Assembly (NCBI GenBank): GCA_021731145.1
Contig: JAKFXX010000027.1
Coordinates: forward strand, 17,358-81,357
DNA from: Gammaproteobacteria bacterium
GTDB lineage: Bacteria > Pseudomonadota > Gammaproteobacteria > Ga0077554 > Ga007554
Reading direction: 5' to 3'
Length of the DNA: 64,000 bases
Shown: positions 53,147 through 63,775 of the stretch, in pieces
Layout: each line of letters starts with the position of its first letter
How positions within the stretch are numbered: the first letter of the stretch is position 1
Made by a program: the position numbers and the translations under genes
The notes under the pieces: generated by a model
Seen by the model: the letters and a program-made list of their open reading frames with translations, nothing else
Told to the model about the DNA's origin: nothing
Database searches by the model: none

Positions 53147-54217
53147 GTGATTTTAATAACAGGTGGTGCTGGATTTATCGGTTCGAATTTTGTGCTCGAC
53201 TGGATTGGTTGCGAAGGCACGCCGGTTGTTAATCTCGACAAGCTTACCTATGCGGGAAACCTGGAGAATCTGGCGAGTCTTGGTAATGATGCCCGGCATG
53301 TTTTTGTGCATGGCGATATCGGCGACAGCGCGCTGATTGGGGATCTTTTAAAAAAATACAAACCGCACGCCATCGTGAATTTTGCTGCGGAGAGCCATGT
53401 GGATCGCTCTATTTATGGTCCTGCTGATTTCGTCCATACCAATGTTGTGGGGACGTTTAATTTGCTGGAAGCGGTGCGTGTCTACTGGTCAGATCTTGCG
53501 GATGAGGAGAAGAGCGCGTTCCGCTTTTTGCATGTTTCAACGGATGAAGTATACGGCTCGCTGGGGCCAGACGATGCGCCGTTTACGGAAGAAACGCCCT
53601 ATGCGCCGAACAGCCCCTATTCCGCCTCCAAGGCAGCCTCCGATCACCTGGTGCGCGCGTATCACCACACCTATGGCCTGCCGACGCTGACAACCAATTG
53701 TTCCAATAATTATGGGCCTTATCAGTTTCCGGAAAAACTCATTGCGTTGATGATACTCAATGCGACGAAGGGCTGTTCGTTGCCCATCTATGGCGATGGG
53801 CAGAATGTGCGTGACTGGCTTTATGTCGGTGATCATTGCGAGGCGATCAGAGTGGTGCTGGCCAAAGGGAGAGTGGGTGAAACATACAATATTGGCGGCT
53901 GGAATGAAAAAGCCAATCTCGATGTTGTCCACACCGTTTGTGCCATTCTTGATGAATGTCTCACGGATTCTTCGTTCTCCCCTCATGCGTCGCTCATCAC
54001 GTATGTTAAGGATCGCCCTGGCCATGATCGGCGTTATGCGATTGATGCGCGTAAAATAGAGCGGGAGCTGGGATGGAAGCCTAGGGAGAATTTCGAAACG
54101 GGTATCCGCAAAACCGTGCGCTGGTATCTCGATAACATGGCATGGGTAGAGAATGTGGCGAGCGGCAATTATCAAAACTGGCTTGCGCAAAATTACGTGG
54201 ATAGGGGTGTGTCATGA
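53147..54217 (+). CDS. rfbB: dTDP-glucose 4,6-dehydratase
   Basis: 356 residues, GTG start with GGAGG upstream. NAD-binding [28 protein letters not shown] and [15 protein letters not shown] (catalytic YxxxK) plus ESHVDRSI are intact. Second step of dTDP-L-rhamnose synthesis. Stop overlaps rfbA start by 4 nt. Confidence 0.96.
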   Translation: MILITGGAGFIGSNFVLDWIGCEGTPVVNLDKLTYAGNLENLASLGNDARHVFVHGDIGDSALIGDLLKKYKPHAIVNFAAESHVDRSIYGPADFVHTNVVGTFNLLEAVRVYWSDLADEEKSAFRFLHVSTDEVYGSLGPDDAPFTEETPYAPNSPYSASKAASDHLVRAYHHTYGLPTLTTNCSNNYGPYQFPEKLIALMILNATKGCSLPIYGDGQNVRDWLYVGDHCEAIRVVLAKGRVGETYNIGGWNEKANLDVVHTVCAILDECLTDSSFSPHASLITYVKDRPGHDRRYAIDARKIERELGWKPRENFETGIRKTVRWYLDNMAWVENVASGNYQNWLAQNYVDRGVS

Positions 54218-55089
54218 AGGGCATTATTCTGGCGGGCGGCTCGGGTACACGCTTGTATCCGGTGACGTATACCGTCTCAAAACAGCTTTTGCCGATTTAT
54301 GACAAGCCGATGATTTATTATCCGCTCACCACGCTGATGCTGGCGGGGATACGGGATATTTTAATTATTTCAACACCGCAGGATACACCCCGATTCGAGC
54401 AGTTGATCGGGGATGGCAGTCAATGGGGGCTGAATGTTTCCTATGCGGTTCAGGCCTCTCCCGATGGTCTGGCGCAGGCGTTCATCATCGGCAAGGAGTT
54501 CGTCGGTGGGGATGCGTGCGCACTGGTGCTTGGTGATAATATTTTTTATGGCCACGATTTGTCACCCCAACTTACCGGCGCGACAACCAAAGAAGTAGGT
54601 GCGACGGTGTTTGCCTATCCAGTGCAGGATCCCGAGCGTTATGGCGTGGTTGAGTTTGATGAATCAGGCAAGGCACTGAGCATTGTCGAAAAGCCAAAAG
54701 AGCCCAAGTCGCGCTATGCAGTGACGGGGCTTTATTTTTATGACAACCAGGTTGTCGATATCGCACAATCCATTAAGCCCTCCGCGCGTGGCGAATTGGA
54801 AATCACCGACGTCAACCGCTGCTATCTTGAGATGGGCTTGCTGGATGTTCAGGTGATGGGGCGGGGTATGGCGTGGCTGGATACCGGAACGCATGAGTCG
54901 CTGCTGGAGGCCTCGCTGTTTATCCAGACACTGGAGAAACGGCAAGGACTGAAGATTGCGTGTCCCGAAGAGATTGCCTATCGCAAGGGCTATATCAACG
55001 CGGCGCAGTTGGAGGCGCTGGCACAGCCGCTGGCGAAAAACGGCTATGGTGCTTATTTATTGGGATTGCTTCGGGAAAAGATTTTTTGA
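54214..55089 (+). CDS. rfbA: Glucose-1-phosphate thymidylyltransferase
   Basis: 291 residues. [18 protein letters not shown] nucleotide loop, [13 protein letters not shown] and [18 protein letters not shown] mark RmlA. First step of dTDP-L-rhamnose synthesis. Translationally coupled to rfbB by ATGA. A GTAGGGTGCG repeat separates it from rfbC. Confidence 0.96.
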   Translation: MKGIILAGGSGTRLYPVTYTVSKQLLPIYDKPMIYYPLTTLMLAGIRDILIISTPQDTPRFEQLIGDGSQWGLNVSYAVQASPDGLAQAFIIGKEFVGGDACALVLGDNIFYGHDLSPQLTGATTKEVGATVFAYPVQDPERYGVVEFDESGKALSIVEKPKEPKSRYAVTGLYFYDNQVVDIAQSIKPSARGELEITDVNRCYLEMGLLDVQVMGRGMAWLDTGTHESLLEASLFIQTLEKRQGLKIACPEEIAYRKGYINAAQLEALAQPLAKNGYGAYLLGLLREKIF

Positions 55090-55125
55090 AAGTAGATTGC
55101 TCTTTTTCTGCCAGATCTAAAGAAT

Positions 55126-55161
55126 TGTAGGGTGCGCCGTACCTATGAAGCGCACTCTACA
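55126..55161. repeat. GTAGGGTGCG palindrome between rfbA and rfbC
   Basis: TGTAGGGTGCGC and GCGCACTCTACA arms (one mismatch) flank a 12-nt loop. Member of the window-wide palindrome family, inserted inside an otherwise tight operon. Confidence 0.75.
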
Positions 55162-55190
55162 GCGCAAGATTGATAGCCGGGTAATAATTT

Positions 55191-55736
55191 ATGCATGTAC
55201 AAAAAACAGCCATTCCAGATGTGCTGATCATTGAACCTAAGGTGTTCGGTGATGAGCGCGGGTTTTTCTATGAGAGCTTCAATCAAAAAACATTGGTTGA
55301 GGCGGCGGGCATTACTGATAACTTTGTACAGGACAATCACTCACGCTCAGCAAAGAATGTATTGCGTGGCTTGCATTATCAGGTCAAGCAGCCTCAGGGT
55401 AAGCTGGTGCGCGTGGTCGTTGGCGAGGTCTTCGATGTGGCCGTCGATGTTCGCCGATCTTCGCCTACATTTGGTCAGTGGGTGGGGGTTCATTTGTCTG
55501 CTGAAAACAAGCGCATGTTTTGGGTGCCTAAAGGCTTTGCGCATGGTTTTCTGGTATTGTCCGATTATGCGGAGTTTCTCTATAAAACCACGGATTTCTA
55601 TGCGCCGGAATATGAGCGCTCGATTCTCTGGAATGATCCCGATCTTGGCATAGCGTGGCCGCTTGGCGGCCAACCGGTTTTGTCGGCCAAGGATATGGCG
55701 GGTGTGCGGCTCAAGGATGCCGAGGTGTTCCCATGA
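55191..55736 (+). CDS. rfbC: dTDP-4-dehydrorhamnose 3,5-epimerase
   Basis: 181 residues. RmlC cupin: PKVFGDERGFFYESFNQ, HSRSAKNVLRGLHYQVK with the catalytic histidine, and FWVPKGFAHGFLVLSDYAEFLYK. Third step of dTDP-rhamnose synthesis. Its stop overlaps rfbD start by 4 nt. Confidence 0.95.
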   Translation: MHVQKTAIPDVLIIEPKVFGDERGFFYESFNQKTLVEAAGITDNFVQDNHSRSAKNVLRGLHYQVKQPQGKLVRVVVGEVFDVAVDVRRSSPTFGQWVGVHLSAENKRMFWVPKGFAHGFLVLSDYAEFLYKTTDFYAPEYERSILWNDPDLGIAWPLGGQPVLSAKDMAGVRLKDAEVFP

Positions 55737-56602
55737 GCAAGAAAATCCTGCTCACAGGAAAAAACGGCCAGGTAGGATGGGAGCTCGAACGGACGCTTTC
55801 GACGCTGGGGCAGGTTATTGCGCTGGATCAGAAAGACATGGATCTTGCTGATCCGGATTCAATCAGCAAGGTTATCCGCGCTATCAAGCCGGGCTTGATC
55901 GTCAATCCAGCGGCCTATACGGCGGTGGACAAGGCCGAAGCAGAGCCGGAGCTGACTCTAGCCATCAATGGTACGGCGCCGGGCATCATGGCGGAAGAGG
56001 CGAAGCGCTTGGGCGCGGCGCTGATACACTTTTCCACTGACTATGTTTTTGATGGCGCCAGGAATACCGCCTATACTGAGCAGGATGCCCCTAATCCGAA
56101 GAGTGTCTACGGTAGCTCAAAATTAGAGGGCGAGCGGGCGATTCAGGCCGTCGGTGTGCCCCATCTCATTCTGCGTACCAGTTGGGTTTATGGCGTGCGC
56201 GGCAAGAATTTCCTGTTGACCATGCAGCGTCTGGCGCGCGAGCGCCCCTCTTTGAGCGTGGTCGATGACCAGTTTGGCGCGCCTACGTGGTGCCGTCTGC
56301 TCGCCGAGGCTACGGCTCAGATTGTGGCGCAGGGCCAGGGCGATGTGGCGGGCCATATTCAGCAGCGTGCTGGTGTTTACCACATGACGTGCGCCGGGCA
56401 GACATCCTGGTATGGCTTTGCCCGTTCCATTCTGGCGCGGGAGCCGCTCCCAGTGGCGGATCTGCGGCCCATCCCCAGCACGGATTATCCCACTCCGGCG
56501 GCACGTCCGCACTATTCGGTGTTGGATAATGCACGGCTAGCCGACACCTTTGGTATCAAGCTGCCGGACTGGGCTGCGGCCTTGGAGATGGCACTTGCTT
56601 GA
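55733..56602 (+). CDS. rfbD: dTDP-4-dehydrorhamnose reductase
   Basis: 289 residues. ILLTGKNGQVGWELERTL Rossmann start, STDYVFDGARN, YGSSKLEGERAI (YxxxK) and LRTSWVYG are conserved. Final NADPH-dependent step to dTDP-L-rhamnose. ATG at 55733 overlaps the rfbC stop; longer frames read through rfbC. Confidence 0.95.
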   Translation: MSKKILLTGKNGQVGWELERTLSTLGQVIALDQKDMDLADPDSISKVIRAIKPGLIVNPAAYTAVDKAEAEPELTLAINGTAPGIMAEEAKRLGAALIHFSTDYVFDGARNTAYTEQDAPNPKSVYGSSKLEGERAIQAVGVPHLILRTSWVYGVRGKNFLLTMQRLARERPSLSVVDDQFGAPTWCRLLAEATAQIVAQGQGDVAGHIQQRAGVYHMTCAGQTSWYGFARSILAREPLPVADLRPIPSTDYPTPAARPHYSVLDNARLADTFGIKLPDWAAALEMALA

Positions 56603-56638
56603 TGCCGCAGTCGTAACGCACACGGCTAGTGCTCTGTA

Positions 56639-56992
56639 TTGAGCAAAATTTCCTTGCTGGGCGCAGTTATTTTTGTGGCTCTGCTTTTCTGGGGCGGGAG
56701 TCAACCGGTAGCCGTTGGATTATTCAAACCGCCGTTCGACAAACTCGCTCATTTTGCTGCATTTGGTGTGCTTGGTTTATTGCTCTGGGTGGGCTTCCGG
56801 GGAAGATGGCCGTTGTTGATAATTATGCTGGTGGGCTGCGTAGGTGCTCTGGATGAATGGCGTCAGGCGTTTCTTCCTGGCAGGGCAGTGAGCTTTGGCG
56901 ATTTTGCGATGGATGTGACCGCTGTGGTGGTGGTTGTGGGGGTCATGAATGCGCTAGTAAAATTGCCGGGAGGAAGAGGAGGGCTAAAGTAA
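56639..56992 (+). CDS. VanZ-like membrane protein
   Basis: 117 residues, TTG start. Four membrane stretches (LLGAVIFVALLFWGG, LAHFAAFGVLGLLLWVGF, LLIIMLVGCVGALDEW, MDVTAVVVVVGVMNALV) with the VanZ signature FDKLAHFAAFG and DEWRQAFLPGRAVSFGDFAMD. Often present near exopolysaccharide genes; function unclear. TTG is inferred from the frame; no better start exists. Confidence 0.8.
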   Translation: MSKISLLGAVIFVALLFWGGSQPVAVGLFKPPFDKLAHFAAFGVLGLLLWVGFRGRWPLLIIMLVGCVGALDEWRQAFLPGRAVSFGDFAMDVTAVVVVVGVMNALVKLPGGRGGLK

Positions 56993-57590
56993 AGAAACTT
57001 ATTTTGTGCATGAGGTGACTGCTTGCACAGTTGTGGTGCTGCTGATGGCCGCATGAAAACGGTGACCGCTTTGGTTTATGAAGTTTTTTTGATGCTCTCA
57101 ATGTAATGTTGTTGTCACATCCCCGTATTACCCTGATTGCCGTGCGCCGCTATATCTCGCCTTACTGGAGAGCAATGTTTTCCTGCTTCAGCTAATAAAT
57201 GAGCTTGCCTGATTTCTGGCATGGTTTATGTATTGAAACGTCACAAACTTATGCCGTACCGGCACCGGTGCTTCGGGCTATGGTGGTGTTATTGAGGGCG
57301 GGAGCGAGATTTATGTCCTGGTAGAGGGGTTGGTAATTGTTGCCAACAAGGGAAGGCCGTCTCCATTTAGCGACGCCTTAGTTGCCGGAAATAATTGTTT
57401 TTGGATTTTTTGAATATTTTTTTATGATATTTTTTATGATATTCAATCAATTATTGCCTATTTTTCTGGGTATGAATAATGTGAGGGTGCCGTCTCTTTT
57501 TTGATGAGGTATCGTGTTCCTGATTGTTTGATGAATATCAGGTGGTGCCAGGGTTGGATTTGATCGCGTGTTACTTATAGGGTATATTCA
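56993..57590. other. 598-bp non-coding stretch upstream of the priming transferase
   Basis: AT-rich from about 57390 on, with two tandem TTTTTTATGATAT units (57418-57442). No ORF, tRNA or terminator that I can support. It likely holds the promoter for wcaJ-epsL. A -24/-12 sigma54 pattern was looked for and not convincingly found. Confidence 0.4.
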
Positions 57591-59078
57591 ATGCCTTCAA
57601 CGAAAGCTCTTTTTCCGCAAGCAAGCCAATGGTATTCCTGGCGAACGTCCGACAGAAAGAAAAATCCCATGCCTATTGTGCAATCGCGTGTTAATGATAA
57701 CGCACCTGCCTTAACTGCAATCTTGCGGCATGTGATTGACCCTGTGATCACGGTTGCTTCTCTCTTAGTTATCACCTTCTTGTATGGCGTGCCTTTTGAA
57801 AAGCCGTATGTAATTCTATCAATTATTGCGTTTTTGTTATCGCTGGTCATATTCAAGGAGGCAAATCTTTGCCGGTCGTGGCGTGACGGAGGGTTGCGTT
57901 CGCAAAGCAGCTCGTTACTGATTTCATGGCTGGTGATGCTGGGCGTTTTGCTGTTCCTTGGATATGCCACCAAGTCTTCCGGGGATTTTTCCCGGCGTGT
58001 GCTTCTGACGTGGTTTATGGCTGTACCCATACTGATTTTGTTCGGGCATTCCTGGGCCAGGTCGTGGCTTCGTAAATTTTATGAGACTGAAAAAAATACA
58101 CGTTCGGTGGTGATCGCCGGGATGAGCGACATAGGGCTGCGTTTGGCGCGGCGGATCGCTGAAGATGCCCATTTGGGTATGTCTGTAAAGGGTTTTTTCG
58201 ATGACAGAGCGGCTGTGCGCTTGGGGAGTGGAGGACAGGAAAATCCAATATTAGGTCGGCTGGAAGACTTGGCGGTTTATGTCCAGGAGCACAAAATCGA
58301 TCAGATTTATATCGCGCTGCCCATGATGCAGGAAGCGCGCATTATTAAGTTGTTGGACGACTTGCGCGATACGACAGTCTCCATTTACTTTATACCGGAT
58401 ATCTTTTTCTTCGATCTGATTCAGGCGCGCATAAGCGATGTGAACGGAATTCCTGTGGTGTCCGTTTGCGAAACGCCGTTCAGTGGCGCGCGGGGCCTGA
58501 TTAAGCGCTTGAGCGATGTGGTGGCTGCGAGTGTGATTCTTGTGTTGGTATCACCATTGCTGCTATTGATCGCATTGGGAATAAAGCTAAGTTCGCCTGG
58601 CCCGGTTTTATTCAAGCAGCGCCGCTATGGTCTGGATGGTGAAGAGATTGTGGTGTATAAGTTCCGTTCCATGAGTGTCTGCGAGGATGACGATAGTGTC
58701 GTCCAGGCGAGCCGGGGAGATGCGCGCATTACGGGTTTTGGCGCATTTTTGCGCCGTACGTCGCTGGACGAGTTGCCGCAGTTTGTCAATGTGCTGCAGG
58801 GACGCATGAGCGTGGTTGGCCCCAGGCCCCATGCCGTTGCCCATAATGAAACGTACCGTAAACTGATCAAGGGGTACATGGTGCGCCATAAAGTGCGGCC
58901 GGGTATCACGGGCTGGGCGCAGGTGAATGGGCTGCGTGGGGAAACCGATACGCTGGAGAAAATGCAGTCCCGCATAGATTATGATCTGGACTATCTCAGG
59001 TATTGGTCCATGGCGCTGGATGTGAAAATCATATTGAAGACGATTTTTCTGGTATTCCTGGATCGCCGCGCATATTAA
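57591..59078 (+). CDS. Undecaprenyl-phosphate glucose phosphotransferase (WcaJ-like)
   Basis: 495 residues. Four to five N-terminal membrane segments, a central NAD-like Rossmann domain (VVIAGMSDIGLRLARRIAED), and the C-terminal bacterial sugar transferase (KRLSDVVAASVILVLVSPLL, SSPGPVLFKQRRYGLDGE, FRSM, RRTSLDELPQFVNVLQG, SVVGPRPHA). It puts the first sugar phosphate on undecaprenyl phosphate. Starts at 57591 or 57669 (MPIVQSRVND); neither has a strong ribosome-binding site. Confidence 0.92.
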   Translation: MPSTKALFPQASQWYSWRTSDRKKNPMPIVQSRVNDNAPALTAILRHVIDPVITVASLLVITFLYGVPFEKPYVILSIIAFLLSLVIFKEANLCRSWRDGGLRSQSSSLLISWLVMLGVLLFLGYATKSSGDFSRRVLLTWFMAVPILILFGHSWARSWLRKFYETEKNTRSVVIAGMSDIGLRLARRIAEDAHLGMSVKGFFDDRAAVRLGSGGQENPILGRLEDLAVYVQEHKIDQIYIALPMMQEARIIKLLDDLRDTTVSIYFIPDIFFFDLIQARISDVNGIPVVSVCETPFSGARGLIKRLSDVVAASVILVLVSPLLLLIALGIKLSSPGPVLFKQRRYGLDGEEIVVYKFRSMSVCEDDDSVVQASRGDARITGFGAFLRRTSLDELPQFVNVLQGRMSVVGPRPHAVAHNETYRKLIKGYMVRHKVRPGITGWAQVNGLRGETDTLEKMQSRIDYDLDYLRYWSMALDVKIILKTIFLVFLDRRAY

Positions 59079-59169
59079 GTTCAAGAAGGGTTCGCATAAA
59101 AACCACGCAATCCTGTTTCTTTTTCCTGATGTTTTTAATCCAAGAAGAATAAACCCGCCAGTAAAATTA

Positions 59170-60384
59170 ATGATAAAAAAATTCCTTGGTATGCACAAAG
59201 CGCGTGCGCTGACACTGTTGTATGGCATGTTCTTGATGTTGGGCCAGGCAAGCGCTGCGCCTGGCGATACCGTTCAGCCTTATGTGTCGGCCAGCGTTGT
59301 CCATGACACTAATCTGTTTCGTCTTTCCAGCAGCAGAGACCCACGGCTTGCTCTTGGCGGTGATAGCAAATCCGATACGATTAAGCGTGTTGAGGCGGGG
59401 GCGGTTGTGGATTATGTGGTTGGCCGCCAGCAGATTATGTTGAAGGGAAGTGCCGTTCAGAACTGGTTTGAGCGTTTTCATTTCCTGAACTATGACGGTA
59501 GCGATGCGCGTGTCACATGGAATTGGCAGTTAGGCAATTTGTGGCAGGGTGATCTCGGTTATACCCATAGCCGCACTCTTACAACTTTTACCGAGATACA
59601 GGCGCTGCTGCGGGATGTGCGTACCCAGCAATCGGCTTTTGGTAGCGCCATCTATAAGCTTGACCCGGATTGGCGTATTCGTACCGGGGCCAGATGGTAC
59701 AGCCTTGAATCAGGATCACCTCAAAGACGATTTTTTAACCGTGAGGAGGCTAGTGCTTCCGTGGGTGTAGAGCATGTCAACGAAGCCAATAATTCTCTTG
59801 GCGTGGAAGCAAAGTATACCGAGGCCCGCTTTCCCGGGCGGGAAGTGACGCCACTAAGTATCCTTGACAATGGTTATACTCAAACGGAGTTGAGTTCGGT
59901 TGCGGACTGGCGATACACCGGCCAATCGCGCTTTCAGGGTCGTTTAGGGTATACCCAGCGCCGGCACAAACAGCTTTCCATGCGTGATTTTGATGGCGTC
60001 ACTGGGCGATTGGCGTATGACTGGTCGGTCAGCGGAAAAACCTTGGTCAACGCGGCGCTGTGGAGGGAGGTCGGTTCGATAGACGATACCATCAATACCT
60101 ATGTTGTGACCAAGGGTGTAAGTCTTGGCGCCTCGTGGTTTCCAACCAGCAAAATATTTGTGAAAGGCGAAGCGGCTTATAAGTCACGTGACTTTCTGGG
60201 TGAGGTGCGTGTGGGGCCGCACCGTGAAGATGATATCCGCACTCTCAGCGCGTCGCTTGGTTATTCCCCACTGACTAATGTGCAGCTTTCCCTCGATGGC
60301 ATCATGGAAAAACGCGGTTCAACCCGTATCTTTACCGATTATAATTACAGCAACGTCGTGGCAAGTGTGAAAATTGCTTTTTAA
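59170..60384 (+). CDS. epsL: Outer-membrane beta-barrel polysaccharide protein (EpsL/exosortase-B type)
   Basis: 404 residues. A signal peptide (ARALTLLYGMFLMLGQASAAP) precedes many amphipathic strands and ends in the barrel signature VVASVKIAF with C-terminal phenylalanine. Blocks VQPYVSASVVHDTNLFRLSS and FVKGEAAYKSRDFLGE match EpsL, the putative export barrel of exosortase-B-associated EPS loci. No exosortase or PEP-CTERM gene lies in the window. It follows wcaJ by 91 nt. Confidence 0.83.
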   Translation: MIKKFLGMHKARALTLLYGMFLMLGQASAAPGDTVQPYVSASVVHDTNLFRLSSSRDPRLALGGDSKSDTIKRVEAGAVVDYVVGRQQIMLKGSAVQNWFERFHFLNYDGSDARVTWNWQLGNLWQGDLGYTHSRTLTTFTEIQALLRDVRTQQSAFGSAIYKLDPDWRIRTGARWYSLESGSPQRRFFNREEASASVGVEHVNEANNSLGVEAKYTEARFPGREVTPLSILDNGYTQTELSSVADWRYTGQSRFQGRLGYTQRRHKQLSMRDFDGVTGRLAYDWSVSGKTLVNAALWREVGSIDDTINTYVVTKGVSLGASWFPTSKIFVKGEAAYKSRDFLGEVRVGPHREDDIRTLSASLGYSPLTNVQLSLDGIMEKRGSTRIFTDYNYSNVVASVKIAF

Positions 60385-60500
60385 GGGCTATTTTGATCTG
60401 ATCTGAAACGGGTTGAACACCTGCTGCTGTGCTGATTCTCTCTTGTGTCCCCCGCTCATTTGGGGTAGTTTTGACTTTTCCCGCATTTTAGTTGAATCCG

Positions 60501-61376
60501 ATGAGCATACTGGTCAATAAAAACACTAAAGTCATTTGCCAAGGCTTTACCGGCAAGCAAGGCACCTTTCATTCCGAGCAGGCGCTCGCCTATGGCACCA
60601 ATCTGGTGGGGGGTATAACCCCCGGCAAGGGTGGTCAGATGCACTTGGAGCGGCCGGTATTCAACACCGTGCGCGATGCAGTACGGGAGACGGGCGCTGA
60701 CGCCAGCATGATCTATGTGCCTGCGGCCCATGCGGCGGATGCGATACTGGAGGCGGCGGATGCCGGTATCAAGGTTATCGCCTGTATCACCGAGGGGATT
60801 CCGGTGCAGGATATGCTCAAGGTCAAGGCGGCGCTACGCGCCTATGATGTGCGCCTGATCGGCCCGAATTGCCCGGGATTGATCACTCCGGGTGAATGCA
60901 AAATCGGCATCATGCCGGGCGCTATACACAAGCCGGGCTCTATCGGTATTGTGTCGCGCTCCGGCACGCTCACGTATGAGGCGGTGCATCAGACCACGCT
61001 TAATGGTCTGGGGCAGAGCACATGCGTGGGCATAGGTGGCGACCCCATCCAAGGTATGAATTTCGTCGATTGCCTCGTATTGTTTGAGCAGGACCCTCAA
61101 ACCAAGGGCATTATCATGGTGGGTGAAATCGGCGGCAGCGCCGAGGAAGAGGCGGCGGAGTTTATCAAGCATCACGTTACCAAACCGGTGGTGGCCTATA
61201 TCGCTGGTGTCACAGCCCCTCCCGGCAAGCGTATGGGACATGCGGGCGCGATCATTTCCGGCGGCAAGGGTACTGCGGCGGAAAAATTTGCGGCGCTGGA
61301 GGCGGCGGGTGTTGCTGTCGTACATTCGCCTGCGGAAATGGGTGCGCGCATGCTGGCGTGCATTATCAGTCAGTAA
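60501..61376 (+). CDS. sucD: Succinyl-CoA ligase, alpha subunit
   Basis: 291 residues. [20 protein letters not shown]oA-binding start, [28 protein letters not shown] and the active histidine region [18 protein letters not shown] (His phosphorylated in the TCA-cycle reaction) are conserved. The beta-subunit gene sucC is not adjacent: the 116 bp upstream contain no gene, only a CCCC...GGGG stem. ATG at 60501 has no clear ribosome-binding site. Confidence 0.94.
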   Translation: MSILVNKNTKVICQGFTGKQGTFHSEQALAYGTNLVGGITPGKGGQMHLERPVFNTVRDAVRETGADASMIYVPAAHAADAILEAADAGIKVIACITEGIPVQDMLKVKAALRAYDVRLIGPNCPGLITPGECKIGIMPGAIHKPGSIGIVSRSGTLTYEAVHQTTLNGLGQSTCVGIGGDPIQGMNFVDCLVLFEQDPQTKGIIMVGEIGGSAEEEAAEFIKHHVTKPVVAYIAGVTAPPGKRMGHAGAIISGGKGTAAEKFAALEAAGVAVVHSPAEMGARMLACIISQ

Positions 61377-61385
61377 CGTTGCAGG

Positions 61386-61410
61386 GCCAGGTGGCTCCAT
61401 GCCACCTGGC
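61386..61410 (+). terminator. Hairpin after sucD
   Basis: Perfect 10-bp stem GCCAGGTGGC (61386-61395) with GCCACCTGGC (61401-61410), loop TCCAT. No T-run follows. Confidence 0.55.
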
Positions 61411-61479
61411 AGTAATGATAAACATCTATTCGCGTGCCAGGCCTGCGAAATGTAATTTTTTTGATAGGCAGTAATCGCA

Positions 61480-63117
61480 TTGAACCCACCCGCTAATACC
61501 GAGCATCCCCAGCTTCGCATCGTCATGGCCCAACTTAATATGCGGGTTGGTGATGTTGCCGGCAATGCCGCACACGTTATTGCCGCTGCATGCCGGGCCC
61601 GCGATGAGCTGTATGCCGATGCTATCGTGTTCCCTGAATTGACGCTGACCGGCTATCCGCCTGAGGATCTGTTGCTGCGATCTGAGCTGCATAAGCGGGT
61701 GTTGCGCGGTCTGGAAGAGATCAAGCGCAATGTGTCCGGCATTGATGTGATCGTCGGCTACCCCAGCCAGGAGTTGAGCGGGTTACATAATTCCGCGTCC
61801 TTGATCCGTGACGGCAAAATTGTGGCCACCTATCACAAGCAGCACCTGCCCAATTACAGCGTGTTTGATGAGAAGCGTTATTTTCAGTCCGGCAGCAAGC
61901 CCTGTGTGGTGACGATCAAGGGCGTGCCGGCCGGTATCACCATCTGCGAGGACATGTGGCATCCCGGGCCGATGGGGCAGGCGTTTGATGCGGGTGCGCG
62001 GCTGATGCTCAATCTCAATGCCTCACCGTTTCACATCAGCAAGGGCCAGGAGCGCGAGGAGGTGCTGCGGCAGCGCATCGGTGAAGGGCGCATGCCGGTG
62101 ATTTATGTGAATCTGGTGGGTGGCCAGGATGAGCTGGTCTTCGATGGTGAATCCCTGGTTCTGGATGCCGATGGTGGTGTGGTGATGCGCGGGGCGCCCT
62201 TTGCCGAAGGCCTGTATCCTGTGGATTTCCGGGTGGATGAAAAGGTCACGCCCTTGCCGGGTGTGCATCACGCACCGCTTCCTGTGGAGGAGAGCGTTTA
62301 CAAGGCGCTGGTGCTGGGGGTGCGTGATTATATCGAGAAAAACGGTTTTCGCGGTGTGGTGATAGGTTCATCGGGCGGCATAGACTCGGCGCTGACCCTG
62401 GCGATTGCCGTTGATGCAATCGGTGCGGCGCGGGTGGAGGCGGTGATGATGCCGTCACGCTATACTGCGCAAATGAGCCTGGATGACGCGCAGGCGCTGA
62501 GCGAGGCGCTGGGTATTGAGCATCATGTGATTTCCATCGAGCCGGTGTTTCAGAGCTTTCTCGATAGCCTCAGGGAGGAGTTCGCGGGTGCCCCGGTCGA
62601 TACCACCGAGGAAAATATCCAGGCGCGTTGCCGGGGTGTGATACTGATGGCGATCTCCAACAAAAAGCGCAAAATTGTGCTGACCACCGGCAACAAGAGC
62701 GAGATGGCGGTGGGTTATGCTACGCTTTATGGCGACATGGCGGGTGGGTTTGCGCCGATCAAGGATGTGCCCAAGACCTTGGTTTACCGCTTGGCTGAGT
62801 ACCGCAATTCAAAGGCTGCGGTGATTCCACGGCGTATTTTCGAGCGGCCCCCTTCGGCTGAACTCGCGCCCGATCAAAAAGACGAGGATTCCTTGCCGCC
62901 GTACCCAATATTGGATACGATTCTGACAATGTATATCGAGCAGGACAAATCCCTGCAAGATATCGTTGCAGCAGGCTTTGATGAGGCTACCGCGCAACGC
63001 GTGATGGCGATGGTGAATCGCAATGAATACAAGCGACGCCAGGCCCCGCCGGGCGTGAGGGTTACACGGCGTGCGTTCGGGCGTGACAGGCGTTATCCGA
63101 TTACCGTGTTTTATTAA
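61480..63117 (+). CDS. nadE: Glutamine-dependent NAD+ synthetase
   Basis: 545 residues, TTG start. N-terminal nitrilase-type glutaminase (FPELTLTGYPPEDLLLR with catalytic Glu, YHKQHLPNYSVFDE with Lys, GITICEDMWHPG with Cys) and C-terminal synthetase with GSSGGIDSALTLAIA P-loop and LTTGNKSEMAVGYATLYGDM. Amidates deamido-NAD. The TTG gives the family N-terminus HPQLRIVMAQLNMRVGDVAGN. Confidence 0.95.
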   Translation: MNPPANTEHPQLRIVMAQLNMRVGDVAGNAAHVIAAACRARDELYADAIVFPELTLTGYPPEDLLLRSELHKRVLRGLEEIKRNVSGIDVIVGYPSQELSGLHNSASLIRDGKIVATYHKQHLPNYSVFDEKRYFQSGSKPCVVTIKGVPAGITICEDMWHPGPMGQAFDAGARLMLNLNASPFHISKGQEREEVLRQRIGEGRMPVIYVNLVGGQDELVFDGESLVLDADGGVVMRGAPFAEGLYPVDFRVDEKVTPLPGVHHAPLPVEESVYKALVLGVRDYIEKNGFRGVVIGSSGGIDSALTLAIAVDAIGAARVEAVMMPSRYTAQMSLDDAQALSEALGIEHHVISIEPVFQSFLDSLREEFAGAPVDTTEENIQARCRGVILMAISNKKRKIVLTTGNKSEMAVGYATLYGDMAGGFAPIKDVPKTLVYRLAEYRNSKAAVIPRRIFERPPSAELAPDQKDEDSLPPYPILDTILTMYIEQDKSLQDIVAAGFDEATAQRVMAMVNRNEYKRRQAPPGVRVTRRAFGRDRRYPITVFY

Positions 63118-63126
63118 CCATTTTAG

Positions 63127-63480
<354 letters not shown>

Positions 63481-63545
63481 TTTTTGTTTTTTGCCACGGA
63501 GGCACGGAGAACACAGAGAAATCACCGCAGATACAAGCCTGTGTA

Positions 63546-63593
63546 GTGGGCACGGTTTGTGTGCCCACGCGCGCCTCTCATTCAGGTGCCCAC
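63546..63593. repeat. GTGGGCAC/GTGCCCAC REP cluster
   Basis: Three units: GTGGGCAC (63546-63553), GTGCCCAC (63561-63568) and GTGCCCACGCG (63586-63596). The first two form an 8-bp stem. They lie at the 3' end of the nitroreductase fragment and near a RAYT transposase remnant, the normal company of REPs. Confidence 0.6.
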
Positions 63594-63725
63594 GCGGAGT
63601 CGGCTCTGGCACCTCTGCCGGGTAGCCCACGCTGAGCATGGCTAGCGGTTTCTTGCCCGGCTCGATATTCAATATCCTTTTCACTTCATCTTCATTAAAG
63701 GCGCCTACCCAGCTTGAGCCCACAC
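63594..63725 (-). pseudogene. C-terminal fragment of a nitroreductase-family gene
   Basis: Reads VGSSWVGAFNEDEVKRILNI, then GKKPLAMLSVGYPAEVPEPTPRG, the end of a nitroreductase (GYPAE motif). The N-terminal FMN-binding part is missing, cut at about 63730 by a RAYT-type element. The 3' end runs into REP units. Confidence 0.75.
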
Positions 63726-63775
63726 GGCATAGGGGTCATACCTTACATTTGACACCACATCCACCCAAAAACCCC

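Noticed and set aside
57190..57260. Possible sigma54 promoter (TGGCAT ... TATGT) before wcaJ
   Set aside because: The -12 GC dinucleotide is missing at the right spacing.
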